Below, one piece after another: positions 31,169 to 40,546 of a stretch of DNA of 64,000 nt. The notes under the pieces are model-generated. The model did not search any database. It worked only from the letters and a program-made list of their open reading frames with translations, and had not been told where the DNA came from. A program made the position numbers and the translations under genes. Position 1 is the stretch's first letter; every line of letters begins with the position of its first letter. The stretch is taken from contig NZ_KQ948743.1 of assembly GCF_001514195.1 (NCBI RefSeq), positions 85,941 to 149,940 of the forward strand, in the 5' to 3' direction. The stretch comes from Streptomyces griseorubiginosus. Its GTDB lineage: Bacteria; Actinomycetota; Actinomycetes; Streptomycetales; Streptomycetaceae.

Positions 31169-32010
31169 CAGGAATCGCCCTCAGCACCCCACAGCGCCGC
31201 ACCCGCACATGGGTCAGGACGACCGTCGGCGTCCTGCTGACCGCGGCCATGCTCTTCCCGGTGTACTGGATGATCAACGTGTCCTTCACCCGCGACCAGG
31301 ACATGCGCAAGAGCCCGCCCGACCTTTTCCCCGTCCACGGCACTCTGGAGGGCTACCGCGCCGTCTTCGACCAGCAGTTGCCCTACCTCGGCACCAGCCT
31401 GGTCATCGGCCTCGGCACCGTCGTACTGACCGTGGCCCTGGCAGCCCCCGCCGGCTACGCGCTGGCGAAGCTCCGCCCTCGCGGAGGAGGCGTACTCAGC
31501 TTCCTCCTCCTGGTCGCCCAGATGGTGCCCGGCATCATCATGGCGATGGGTTTCTACGCCATCTACCTCCAGCTCGGCCTGCTCCAGTCCGTCCCGGGCC
31601 TGATCGTCGCCGACTCCACCCTCGCGGTCCCCTTCGCGGTCCTGATCTTCACCGCGTTCATGTCCGGCATCCCGGGCGAGCTGATCCAGGCCGCGCAGAT
31701 GGACGGGGCAAGGGCCCTGCGCACCTTCTGGTCGATCGTCCTGCCGATGAGCCGGAACTCGGTCGTCACGGTCTCGCTGTTCGCGTTCCTGTGGTCCTGG
31801 TCCGACTTCGTCTTCGCCAGCACCCTCGCCAACGGCGGCGCCCACGAGCCCATCACGCTCGGCATCTACCACTACATCGGCAACAACAACCAGCAGTGGA
31901 ACGCCATCATGGCCACTGCCGTCGTGGCCTCCCTGCCCGCCACGGTGATCCTCGTCCTCGCCCAGCGCTACGTCGCCGCCGGCGTGACCGCCGGTGCCGT
32001 CAAGGACTGA
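31165..32010 (+). CDS. Sugar ABC transporter permease (MalG/UgpE-like)
   Basis: A 281-residue permease with six predicted membrane helices. The EAA-type loop reads QAAQMDGARALRTFWSIVLPMSRN, with Gln in place of the first Glu. PVYWMINVSF near residue 30 and AAPAGYALAKLR are typical of the MalG side of sugar importers. It starts inside the stop of the partner permease (ATGA), so both are made together as the heterodimeric channel for the binding protein at 28920. Confidence 0.88.
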   Translation: MTGIALSTPQRRTRTWVRTTVGVLLTAAMLFPVYWMINVSFTRDQDMRKSPPDLFPVHGTLEGYRAVFDQQLPYLGTSLVIGLGTVVLTVALAAPAGYALAKLRPRGGGVLSFLLLVAQMVPGIIMAMGFYAIYLQLGLLQSVPGLIVADSTLAVPFAVLIFTAFMSGIPGELIQAAQMDGARALRTFWSIVLPMSRNSVVTVSLFAFLWSWSDFVFASTLANGGAHEPITLGIYHYIGNNNQQWNAIMATAVVASLPATVILVLAQRYVAAGVTAGAVKD

Positions 32011-32074
32011 CCACTCCCTCGCCGGCCGACGGCAGACCGCTGATCTCTCCTGCCCAAGAAACGAGTTGCCCCAC

Positions 32075-33826
32075 ATGACCGCCGCCCGATCCGGCCCGCA
32101 GTTCTCCGTCCATGACATCCCGTTCAGCACGCACGGATCCTGGTTCGGTTTCTCTCCCGTGCTGGCGGAGAAGACCCGCTCCGAGGACCTCCACCTCGTC
32201 TCGCACCAGAACGGCATGCACGCCGTCCTGCGCCTCGTCCCCCTGGACGCGGCCACGGGCGAGCGGGCCGGGACACGTGTCGAGGCGGCCCCGGGCCTGC
32301 TCAGCTGGCTCGGCGAGCGCGGCCGTGTACGACTCGCCTACGCGACGCCGGACACCGTACGCGTGCACGGCGACCAGCTGGGGCTGCGTGTCACCGCGGC
32401 GGCGCAGAGCCTGACCCCCTTCAGCGGGACCTACTTCTACCGCGACCCCGTGGACAACGCCCACGTCTTCACCTCGTACGAGACCGGCCGCCGCTACCGG
32501 ATCACCGTGCTGTCCGGCACGGTCACCGAGGTGTCCGGTGCTCAGGCCCTGGGCGCCGGTGACCGGGGTCTCGCGGTCACCGCCGGAGCCGACGGATCGT
32601 GGGAGATCGCGATCGAGGAAATCGACAGTGCGCGACAGCCCTACCGCTCGTCGGCGGCGTTCGGCGAAGTCGTGGAGGCCGCGCGACGGTCGTTCGCCGA
32701 GTTCGTCGACGCCATGGCCCCCTGGCGCTCGTGCGACACCCCGGCCGTCGAACTCGCCGCCTACGTGGTCTGGTCGGCGACCGTCCGCCCGGCCGGCCTG
32801 GTCACCCGCCCCGCGGTGCTGATGTCCAAGCACTGGATGGACAAGGTCTGGAGCTGGGACCACTGCTTCAACGCCCTCGCTCTGGCGCCGGGACACCCGC
32901 AGCTGGCCTGGGACCAGTTCTCCCTGCCCTTCGACCACCAGGACGAGACCGGCGCTCTGCCGGACTCGGTGGCCCACTCCGAGGTCCTGTACAACTTCGT
33001 CAAGCCGCCCATCCACGGCTGGGCCTTGTCCCACCTGCGCAGACTGCTGCCCGAACGCCTCAGCCGGCAGGAACTCGCCGAGATCTACGGCAGGTTGGCA
33101 CGGTGGACGGAGTTCTGGCTCACCGCCAGGCGCGCACCCGGTGCCGCCCTGCCCCACTACCAGCACGGCAACGACAGCGGCTGGGACAACGCCACCACCT
33201 TCGACCCGGAGCGCGTGGCCGTCACCGCCGACCTCGCAGCCTTCCTCGTCCTCCAGCTCCGCGAACTGGCTTGCCTGGCAGACGAGTTGGATTTTCCGGA
33301 CGACGTCCGCCGGTGGTCCCGTACCGCCGAGGCCACCCAGGCCGCCATGCTCGACGAGCTGTGGGCAGGAGAGCGGTTCGTGACGCGCGGTGCGGACAGC
33401 GCCGCGACCTGGGCAAGCTCCAGCCTGCTGGACCTGATGCCGATGGCACTGGGCGAGCACCTCCCCGAGCACGTCGGCAAGGCCCTGGCCGCCCGGATCG
33501 AGACCCACCTGACCGCGTACGGGCTGGCCACCGAACTGCCCACCTCACCCCACTACTTGTCCGACGGTTACTGGCGCGGTCCGATATGGGCACCCGCCAC
33601 CGTCCTCATCGAGGACGGTCTGCGCCGGGCCGGCCACCAGCGACTGGCCGACGACATCAGCGCCCGCTTCCGCGCCCTGTGCGAAACCCACGGCTTCGCC
33701 GAGAACTTCGACGCCCTCACCGGCACCGGCCTGCGGGACCGCGCCTACACCTGGACCGCCAGCAGCTACCTCCTCCTCGCACGCGACCACCGGCGCCGCG
33801 CTGACATCGCCGCCTCCGTCGTCTGA
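32075..33826 (+). CDS. Cytoplasmic GH63/MGH1-like glycoside hydrolase
   Basis: A 583-residue enzyme without a signal peptide. The N-terminal 180 residues are beta-rich; from about residue 210 an alpha/alpha barrel begins, with MSKHWMDKVWSWDHCFNALAL (putative catalytic Asp region), YQHGNDSGWDNATTFD and YWRGPIWAPATVLIEDGLRRAG. These segments recall mannosylglycerate-hydrolase-like and GH63 trehalase/glucosidase-type enzymes. It follows the ABC permeases by 64 bp, so it probably hydrolyses the imported oligosaccharide. The linkage cannot be deduced. The start ATG 32075 has CAAGAAACGAG upstream, a weak site. Confidence 0.75.
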   Translation: MTAARSGPQFSVHDIPFSTHGSWFGFSPVLAEKTRSEDLHLVSHQNGMHAVLRLVPLDAATGERAGTRVEAAPGLLSWLGERGRVRLAYATPDTVRVHGDQLGLRVTAAAQSLTPFSGTYFYRDPVDNAHVFTSYETGRRYRITVLSGTVTEVSGAQALGAGDRGLAVTAGADGSWEIAIEEIDSARQPYRSSAAFGEVVEAARRSFAEFVDAMAPWRSCDTPAVELAAYVVWSATVRPAGLVTRPAVLMSKHWMDKVWSWDHCFNALALAPGHPQLAWDQFSLPFDHQDETGALPDSVAHSEVLYNFVKPPIHGWALSHLRRLLPERLSRQELAEIYGRLARWTEFWLTARRAPGAALPHYQHGNDSGWDNATTFDPERVAVTADLAAFLVLQLRELACLADELDFPDDVRRWSRTAEATQAAMLDELWAGERFVTRGADSAATWASSSLLDLMPMALGEHLPEHVGKALAARIETHLTAYGLATELPTSPHYLSDGYWRGPIWAPATVLIEDGLRRAGHQRLADDISARFRALCETHGFAENFDALTGTGLRDRAYTWTASSYLLLARDHRRRADIAASVV

Positions 33827-33910
33827 ATCGCGAGCGGCGACCCACCCACACGTCCGGCACGGGGGCCGGCAGCACAGCGACAACAACCCCATCCGAAGGG
33901 ACGTAAGCAC

Positions 33911-36900
33911 ATGCCAGCAATCGGGCAAAGACGCTCGGCCGCGAGACGCCTCCTCCGCGGCGTCGCGACGACGCTGCTTCCGCTGACCCTCGTCGCGGGC
34001 GTCACCGCCGTGACGGCGACGCCGGCCTCCGCCGCCAACCCCACCCTCACCGTCGACCTCGGCAACTCCACCGGGGCCTTCCGCGGCGGTGCCTCCGGGG
34101 CGCTGTACGGCCTGTACGGACCGGACGTTCCGACGAACAACCTCATCGAGGGGATGGGGCTGACGACCACCAACACCAAGTACCAGGACGGTCAGCAGCA
34201 CCCCGGATCAGACGCCCTGGAGATCGCGAAGCCGTTCGTGGACAGCGGTGGCAGGGACGTCATGATCTACATGACGGACGTGTACCGCACGGTCTACGAA
34301 CGGACCAGCTACGCGCAGTACCAGGGGTACATGAGAACCCAGGTCGAGCAGGCGATGGCCAGCCCGTATGCCAGTCACATCGTCTTCGTGCCCTACAACG
34401 AGCCCGACATAGGCTGGTTCAACGGCATGCGCAGCAACTCGTCGACGCTGGCCGCGTTCAACGCCGAGTGGCGCCAGACCTACAACTTCATCAAGGGCAT
34501 CTGGCCCGCCGCACGGCTGGCAGGGCCCAACCTCGCCGGCTTCAGCGCCTCCACCCTCGGCACCTTCCTCAGCTACTGCAAGACCAACAACTGCCTGCCG
34601 GACGTGGTCACTTGGCACACCCTCGGCAGTCCGGCGGACGTCCGCAGCACGGTCGAGGCCTACCGGGCGGCGGAGGCTTCCGCCGGAGTCTCCCCGATCA
34701 CCGTCAACCTCAACGAGTACGCCCACCGTTACCACCTGACCGACCCCGGCCAGATGGTCCAGTGGATCGCGGGCATGGAGGACGAGAAGGTCGACGGCAA
34801 CCTGCCGTACTGGAACATCAACGGCAACCTGGGCGACTCCGCAGCCGCACAGAACACGCCCAACGCCCAGTGGTGGCTGTACAACTGGTACAGCTCCATG
34901 AAGGGCGGCAACACCGTCAAGGTCACCAGCAGCGGGGCCAACGCCGCGTACACGCTGCAGGGTGTGGCGAGTCTGGACACGGCCAAGAAGCAGGCCCGGG
35001 TCATCCTTGCCGGGGGCGGCACCAGCGGTGCCTCCGACACGGTCATCAAGAACATCGACCCCGCCGTCTTCGGCAGCACCGTGCACGTCAGCGTGTTCCA
35101 GGACCGCTGGAGCGGCTACATCGGCGCGGCGGCCACCCCGACCCGGCTGTCCGACGCCGACGTCGCCGTGGGCTCCGACGGCTCAATCACGGTTCCGATC
35201 AGCCTCGACGCGATGTCCGCGTACCAGGTGATCGTCTCCCCCGGCGGCACCGGCAGCGCAACCACCTCCGACAACACCTGGCGTGGCACGTACGAGGCCG
35301 AGAACGCCACGCTCAGCGGCAGCGGCTACAACATCAACACCGAGGGCACCACCGGCAACGTAGGCAAGTTCGCCACCTCCGGCACCAAGGACGTCGGCGG
35401 CCTGCGCACCGGATCGACCACGGTGGTCTCCTTCAACGTCTCCGTGCCCACCACCGGCGACTACAACCTCTCGGTGTTCGGCAACAGCTACGCCAAGGAC
35501 TCCGACGTCAAGGGCCCGACGAACATCTACGCGCGGGTCGACGGCGGCGCCTCCACCAGAATCGACATCCCGGTGGGCTTCCAGTGGGTGGTGTGGGGAC
35601 ACGACGACGCCACCGTGCACCTCACCGCGGGCAGCCACACCATCACCCTGGCCACCACGGGTGACAACGGCGCGGCGACCGTCGGCGACGCGATCATCGA
35701 CAAGATCGACCTCCAGTACAAGGACGCCTCCGTCCAGGGCACCACGCTCTACGAGGCCGAGCAGGCGAACCTCTCCGACAGCGCCACCGCCACCTACGCC
35801 TCCCAGGGCCAGTCCGGCGCCGGCGCGGTCAATCTCACCTCCGGCAAGTCCGCCACGTTCTGGGTCTACTCCGCACGGGACGGCTACGCCGACCTGACCG
35901 CCCGTTTCCGCAACACCGGCCAGGCCGACCTGACCGTCAACGGCAGAACCGTCAACGACCAGACCCTCTCCGGTGCGACGACCGGCGCCTGGTACACCTC
36001 CACCAACCGGGTCTACCTGAACGGCGGGATCAACAAGGTCAAGGTAACCGGCTCCGGCGGCACGCTCGCCCTGGACGACCTGGCGGTCACTCCGTTCAGC
36101 GCCAACGACCCCGTCACCACCGGCAACGTCGTCACCTACCAGGCCGAGAACGGCACTCTCACCGGCACCGCGGCCGTCGACAACACCTACAGCCAGGCCA
36201 ACGGCGGTGTCGTCACCGGCATCGGCAACGGAACCGCCAACTCCCTGACCCTCAACGTCAACGCGCCCGCGGCCGGCACCTACGCCATGACCATGCGCTT
36301 CGCCAACAACGAGGAACTGCCCTCCAATCACTACAACCCGGACCTGTACGCCGAGCACGCCGACGTCAGTGTCAACGGCGGCACAGCCACCCGCGTCAAC
36401 TTCGCCAGCACCCTGCACTGGAACCAGTTCCAGAACTACACCGTTCCCGTGACCCTCACCAAGGGCGCCAACAGCGTCAAGTTCACGGCCTCGCAGCTGT
36501 ACAACTGGGACGGCACCACCGTCGGCGTCGTCTACTCCGGCGGCGGCAGCGACATCGGGCAGCCGATGCGGTCCAGCTCCGCGCCCCACCTGGACCAGGT
36601 CTCCTTCGCCCCAGCGAGTCTGCACATCGGCGCCGCGGCCGGGTTCTCCTCGACTGCCGTCGCCCAGCACAGCGGGCTCTGCCTGGAGAACCCCGGTCAG
36701 TCCACCGCCGACGGCACCCAGTACCGGCAGAACACCTGCGGGAACGGACAGGAGCAGGTCTTCGACTTCCACCCCGTCGCCGGGACGACCGACACCTACA
36801 CCGTCGTCAACCACTACAGCGGCAAGTGCCTGGACATCAGCCAGATCTCCACTGCCGACGGCGCCGCCGTCCAGCAGTGGACCTGCCTCAACGGCCCCAA

Positions 36901-37102
36901 CCAGCGCTTCACGCTGCGGCCGGTGACCGCGCTCGGCAACAGCCACGACTACCAGCTCGTGGCCGTGCACAGCGGCAAGTGCGTCGACGTCAGCACCATC
37001 TCCACGGCGCCCGGCGCCCTCGTCCACCAGTGGACCTGCGACACCGGCTCCACCTTGAACACCAAGAAGAACCAGATCTGGAGGCTTGCCGGCAAGGACT
37101 GA
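33911..37102 (+). CDS. Secreted modular clan-A glycoside hydrolase with CBM35-like and ricin domains
   Basis: A 1063-residue exported enzyme. Residues 1-41 are a signal peptide ending near ASAAN. Residues about 45-445 are a TIM-barrel glycosidase in the style of clan GH-A (GH39-like): the acid/base Glu164 in VPYNEPDIGWF and the nucleophile candidate Glu269 in VNLNEYAHRY. Three carbohydrate-binding modules of CBM35/CBM6 type start at TYEAENATLSGSG (about 460), TLYEAEQANLSDS (about 613) and TYQAENGTLTGTA (about 738). Residues about 915-1063 are ricin B-type repeats (GLCLENPG, GKCLDISQ, GKCVDVST). It would degrade a polymer outside the cell and feed the ABC importer upstream. The exact family and substrate are uncertain. 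Confidence 0.82.
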   Translation: MPAIGQRRSAARRLLRGVATTLLPLTLVAGVTAVTATPASAANPTLTVDLGNSTGAFRGGASGALYGLYGPDVPTNNLIEGMGLTTTNTKYQDGQQHPGSDALEIAKPFVDSGGRDVMIYMTDVYRTVYERTSYAQYQGYMRTQVEQAMASPYASHIVFVPYNEPDIGWFNGMRSNSSTLAAFNAEWRQTYNFIKGIWPAARLAGPNLAGFSASTLGTFLSYCKTNNCLPDVVTWHTLGSPADVRSTVEAYRAAEASAGVSPITVNLNEYAHRYHLTDPGQMVQWIAGMEDEKVDGNLPYWNINGNLGDSAAAQNTPNAQWWLYNWYSSMKGGNTVKVTSSGANAAYTLQGVASLDTAKKQARVILAGGGTSGASDTVIKNIDPAVFGSTVHVSVFQDRWSGYIGAAATPTRLSDADVAVGSDGSITVPISLDAMSAYQVIVSPGGTGSATTSDNTWRGTYEAENATLSGSGYNINTEGTTGNVGKFATSGTKDVGGLRTGSTTVVSFNVSVPTTGDYNLSVFGNSYAKDSDVKGPTNIYARVDGGASTRIDIPVGFQWVVWGHDDATVHLTAGSHTITLATTGDNGAATVGDAIIDKIDLQYKDASVQGTTLYEAEQANLSDSATATYASQGQSGAGAVNLTSGKSATFWVYSARDGYADLTARFRNTGQADLTVNGRTVNDQTLSGATTGAWYTSTNRVYLNGGINKVKVTGSGGTLALDDLAVTPFSANDPVTTGNVVTYQAENGTLTGTAAVDNTYSQANGGVVTGIGNGTANSLTLNVNAPAAGTYAMTMRFANNEELPSNHYNPDLYAEHADVSVNGGTATRVNFASTLHWNQFQNYTVPVTLTKGANSVKFTASQLYNWDGTTVGVVYSGGGSDIGQPMRSSSAPHLDQVSFAPASLHIGAAAGFSSTAVAQHSGLCLENPGQSTADGTQYRQNTCGNGQEQVFDFHPVAGTTDTYTVVNHYSGKCLDISQISTADGAAVQQWTCLNGPNQRFTLRPVTALGNSHDYQLVAVHSGKCVDVSTISTAPGALVHQWTCDTGSTLNTKKNQIWRLAGKD

Positions 37103-37131
37103 CGAGGAGCGGCTCCCGCGCCCGGTAGGAC

Positions 37132-37168
37132 CCGAGGGGGCCACGACATCCGGTCGTGGCCCCCTCGG
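37132..37168 (+). terminator. Strong terminator of the sugar cluster
   Basis: Perfect 16-bp arms CCGAGGGGGCCACGAC (37132-37147) and GTCGTGGCCCCCTCGG (37153-37168) around a 5-nt loop, 30 bp past the stop. Confidence 0.85.
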
Positions 37169-37202
37169 CGGCGGCCGGCTGTGGCGTCGATGGTGACGGG
37201 GC

Positions 37203-38099
37203 TCAGCCGGGCGTGCTGTGCACGTAGGTCTCTGCTTGTGCCTGGTGGGCGACCTCGACCGCGGCGCGGACGAAGGCGGCGACGGCCGGTGAGCGGGCGT
37301 CCTGGGGCCAGGCGACGGCCAGGGTGCAGTCCGGGACGTCACTCACCGGCCGAAAAGCGACCCCGGGGCGTGGGTTACGGCGGGCCACCGACGTCGGCGT
37401 GAAGAACACGATGCTGCCCGTCTCCACGAGGCTGAAGATCTCCGACAGGTTGGAGGCCGGTGCCGTTTCCCCGGGCGAGGACGGCGCGGTTGGGCCCTCG
37501 TCGGACGGTGCGCCGTTGAGGAGGCTGCGGCCGGACAGGTCCGCCAGGCACAGCTCGGTCCGGGCAGCGAGCGGGTCGCCGGCGGCCATGGCGACCAGGA
37601 CCGGCTCGGTCAGCAATGGTTCACTGTCCAGTCCACGCTCGTCCACGGGGCGCAGCACGAGCGCGACGTCGGCGAGACCCTCGCGCAGCGCTTGGGATTG
37701 CGCGCCGATCCCGCCGAGGACCAGCTCCGGGGGCAGGGCGGCTCGGTCGGCGCTGTAGGCCTCCAGGATCTGCGGCAGCAGACCGCCGTCGATGTCGGCC
37801 TTGAGGGCGATACGCAGCCGGGGCGAGACGCTCCCCGCGTGCCGAGCCCGGCGGGCGGCGGCGGTGACCGCCTCCAGGGCGGTTCTGGCATCGCGCAGCA
37901 GGACCTCTCCGGCACCGGTGAGCCTCACCTGCCGAGTGGTCCGTTCGAACAGCGTCACGCCGAGCTGTCGTTCAAGGTCACGGATCGTTCGGGACAGAGG
38001 GGGCTGCGCCATGCCCAACCGCTCGGCGGCGCGCCCGAAGTGCAGTTCCTCCGCGACGGCGACGAAGTAGCGGAGCTGGCGCACCTCCAGATCATTCAT
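37203..38099 (-). CDS. LysR-family regulator
   Basis: A 298-residue LysR regulator. LEVRQLRYFVAVAEELHFGRAAERLGMAQPPLSRTIRDLERQLGVTLFERT (read in parts, residues 4-55) is the canonical DNA-binding domain; residues about 90-290 are the effector domain. It is divergent from the NmrA-like gene at 38226 across 126 bp that include AGTATCAATTGCGATC, and probably controls that gene. Its C-terminus ends with YVHSTPG, and the terminator of the sugar cluster lies beyond it. Confidence 0.88.
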   Translation of the reverse strand: MNDLEVRQLRYFVAVAEELHFGRAAERLGMAQPPLSRTIRDLERQLGVTLFERTTRQVRLTGAGEVLLRDARTALEAVTAAARRARHAGSVSPRLRIALKADIDGGLLPQILEAYSADRAALPPELVLGGIGAQSQALREGLADVALVLRPVDERGLDSEPLLTEPVLVAMAAGDPLAARTELCLADLSGRSLLNGAPSDEGPTAPSSPGETAPASNLSEIFSLVETGSIVFFTPTSVARRNPRPGVAFRPVSDVPDCTLAVAWPQDARSPAVAAFVRAAVEVAHQAQAETYVHSTPG

Positions 38100-38225
38100 A
38101 CCTCCAGAGTATCAATTGCGATCGAAGTGGTCCTTCACCTGCGCCGTTGCGACGGGTTCACTCGAGAACGACCACCCGGGCACTCCCTCTCGGGTTCGCC
38201 CTCGCCCGCCATCCACGGAGGCATC

Positions 38226-39101
38226 GTGATCGTCATTACTACCCCGACCGGTGACATCGGCCGACAGATCCTGGACCGTGTCCTGGGCAGCGGTGAGGCG
38301 GTCCGGGTGATCGCCCGCGACTCCTCCCGTCTCCCGGAACACGTGCGCACACAGGCGGAGGTGGTGGAGGGTTCCCACGCCGACGCGAGCACGATCGCGA
38401 AGGCACTGCAGGACGCCGACCAGCTGTTCTGGCTCGTGCCGCCGGCCGACTTCCAGGACGCCGAGCCCACCCGGAGCTACTACCTGGACTTCACCCGCGC
38501 CGCAGCCCGGCAAGCCGCGAGCCGGGGCGTGCGGATGGTGCACGTCACGTCACTGGGGTACGGCTACGCCGGTGAGGCGGGCCTTCTGTCGGCCGCGCTC
38601 GGCATGGACGAACTGATCGAGAGCACCGGCGTGGAGTACCGGGCGCTGGCACTGCCGTTCTTCATGGAGAACATCCTCCGCCAGGCCCAGCCCATCGCAC
38701 AGCAGGGCGTGTTCTCCATGGCGAACACCGCGGACCGGCCCCTGCTGACCGTCGCCACCCAGGACGTGGCCGCTGCGGCGGCGGCCCTTCTGCTGGACCC
38801 CACCTGGCAGGGGCAGGCCCGCATTCCCTTGGTCGGCCCCGACGACCTGTCCCCCGACGCCATGGCCGAGATCATCTCCGAGACTCTCGGCAGGCCGGTG
38901 CGCTACGAGCAGGTTTCCCTCGCCGACTTCCAGGTCCGCCTGGTGCAGCACGGCGCGAGCCCTTCGCTGGCCCGGGGATGGTCCGACATGGTCAACGCCC
39001 AGAACAACGGTATCTACGACGCCGAACCCCACGCCGCGGTGTGCGCCACGAGCTTCCGCCAGTGGTGCCAGGACGTCCTGAAGCCGGCCGTCCAGTCCTG
39101 A
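38226..39101 (+). CDS. NmrA-like NAD(P)-binding protein
   Basis: A 291-residue atypical SDR. TTPTGDIGRQILDRVL is the N-terminal dinucleotide site (a TPTGxxG form of GxxGxxG), then VRVIARDSSRLP, LFWLVPPADF, VHVTSLGYGYAG and YRALALPFFMENIL, all typical of NmrA/QOR2-type redox-sensing or reductase proteins. The active-site Tyr/Lys of classical SDRs is not obvious. GTG 38226 is chosen because GGAGG stands 4 nt upstream and the Rossmann strand begins at once. It is divergent from a LysR gene. Confidence 0.85.
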   Translation: MIVITTPTGDIGRQILDRVLGSGEAVRVIARDSSRLPEHVRTQAEVVEGSHADASTIAKALQDADQLFWLVPPADFQDAEPTRSYYLDFTRAAARQAASRGVRMVHVTSLGYGYAGEAGLLSAALGMDELIESTGVEYRALALPFFMENILRQAQPIAQQGVFSMANTADRPLLTVATQDVAAAAAALLLDPTWQGQARIPLVGPDDLSPDAMAEIISETLGRPVRYEQVSLADFQVRLVQHGASPSLARGWSDMVNAQNNGIYDAEPHAAVCATSFRQWCQDVLKPAVQS

Positions 39102-39163
39102 CCAGCACACGAGGCAACGCCGGCAGAGCGACCCCTGAGCGCTCAGGAGGAGCCGCACCTCCG

Positions 39164-39727
39164 CTAATGCGGCTCGATGGCCTTGAGCCACTCCTCCACG
39201 GCCAAGACATCTGCCCACTGGGGAAACAGCGTTTCGGTGAGCATCCGGTGCACCTCGGGGTCGGTGTCGAGGCAGGCGTCGGCCAGGACGGTCAGGCCGA
39301 AGTCCAGGTCGACGGCGCGCCAAAGGGTGGAGAGCACCACAGCGCTGGTGGCGATCCCGGTGAGAACAAGGCTGTCGATATCGCGCGCCCTGAGGACCAA
39401 GTCGAGGTCGCTGCCCGAGAACGCGCTTCCCCGCCTCTTGGTGACCACGACGTCCCCGTGCTGAGGTGCGACGTCGTCATGGATCTCGGTGCCCGGGGCT
39501 CCCTCGGTGAACAGGCCGGCCCGCACGGCGTTTGTCATCACCTTGTTGCGGGGGCTGACCTCTGGATCGCCCGGCCGTAACCCGAGCACCACGTAGATCA
39601 CGGTGATGCCCGCAGCGCGGGCACCGTCGATCGCCTTTCGCAGGCGCGGCAGATATCCGGAACCGTCATCGGCGATGGCCACGACGTCCCGTTGGACGTC
39701 CATCACCAGAAGTGCGCTGTTTCCCAT
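39164..39727 (-). CDS. Isochorismatase-family protein lacking the catalytic Cys
   Basis: A 187-residue isochorismatase-fold protein. Asp in LLVMDVQRDVV and Lys in VVVTKRRGSAFSGSDLD match two of the three catalytic positions, but the Cys site reads LTGIATSAVVLSTL with Ala/Val where Cys is expected. Such Cys-less members are common in actinobacteria and may not hydrolyse amides. ATG 39727 is chosen because AAGGGAC lies upstream and the fold begins there. It stands alone after the NmrA-like gene on the opposite strand. Confidence 0.8.
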   Translation of the reverse strand: MGNSALLVMDVQRDVVAIADDGSGYLPRLRKAIDGARAAGITVIYVVLGLRPGDPEVSPRNKVMTNAVRAGLFTEGAPGTEIHDDVAPQHGDVVVTKRRGSAFSGSDLDLVLRARDIDSLVLTGIATSAVVLSTLWRAVDLDFGLTVLADACLDTDPEVHRMLTETLFPQWADVLAVEEWLKAIEPH

Positions 39728-39995
39728 GCTTGCCGTCCCTTCTTCGTTGGGACCACTCTGGTGGATCAACCGCACTGCCATCGAGGTTTCAGAGATCTTC
39801 ACAGCGCCGTGCTCCAGTCCCCCCACGACAGCGTCACTTCGCTATGCGCTGTAGATGGTCAGAATCGGGACGACAGCGTCTCTGCGAGCTCGCATGGCTG
39901 CGGGCCACGTCCAGTTCGGGACAGCAAGCCAGGACGTCTTCATGCCGGCCCGGTCGTCTCGCTCTTGAGAGCGTCTCGGGACGGGACTCCGGACT

Positions 39996-40265
39996 TCAGT
40001 GCTGAGGGTGGTCGCGCTGGGACGGGTGGGGGGAGCTGATCCGACGCCAGTGGCCGTGCACGAGGGCTTCGGCCTCCTGCACCGCCCGCTCGGGGTGCCC
40101 AGCTCGACCCGCGGCAGAACCCATGCGCCAGGCAGCCCTCAGCGTGGCCCGACGTGAGGCGCGGCGGTACTCAGCAGCAGTACACGGGCTGCTGTTCCGG
40201 CCCGCCAGGCACCATCGCGCGAGCAGCATCGCTGCCACCGCCGACAACGCGCTGACGGCGTACAT
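39996..40265 (-). CDS. Small hypothetical membrane-anchored protein
   Basis: An 89-residue protein from ATG 40265 with one hydrophobic N-terminal helix (MYAVSALSAVAAMLLARWCLAG) and an Arg/Ala-rich helical remainder. No family is recognised and the ribosome site is weak. The rest of the 39728-40546 gap shows only the left end of the IS21 element near 40468. Confidence 0.35.
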   Translation of the reverse strand: MYAVSALSAVAAMLLARWCLAGRNSSPCTAAEYRRASRRATLRAAWRMGSAAGRAGHPERAVQEAEALVHGHWRRISSPHPSQRDHPQH

Positions 40266-40546
40266 CTCATGACCGGCCACCGGATCCTCCTGCCGCACGT
40301 ATCGATCGTGCCGGGTTCGTATGCCCCCGAATCGCATTCTCAACGTCACAGCTGGGCCAAGAAAACCTCACAGCCGTCGCCGGGTCGTGGTAGCCCCACG
40401 CACGGCGCGGGCAAGGTCATCTTTACGCCGGTGCCGCGGCGGCCGGCGCACCAGGCGGTGCGCGTGTCGTGATCCCCCCGTCGGCGATTCCTGAAAACTG
40501 ACCCCCCAGCAGTCCGCGAATCTTGACCCCTCCTGACTCTTGGAGG

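Noticed and set aside
35183..37342. 719-codon open frame antisense to the modular glycosidase
   Set aside because: Low-complexity Gly/Val/Asp product that mirrors the codon bias of the sense gene; no ribosome site or domain.
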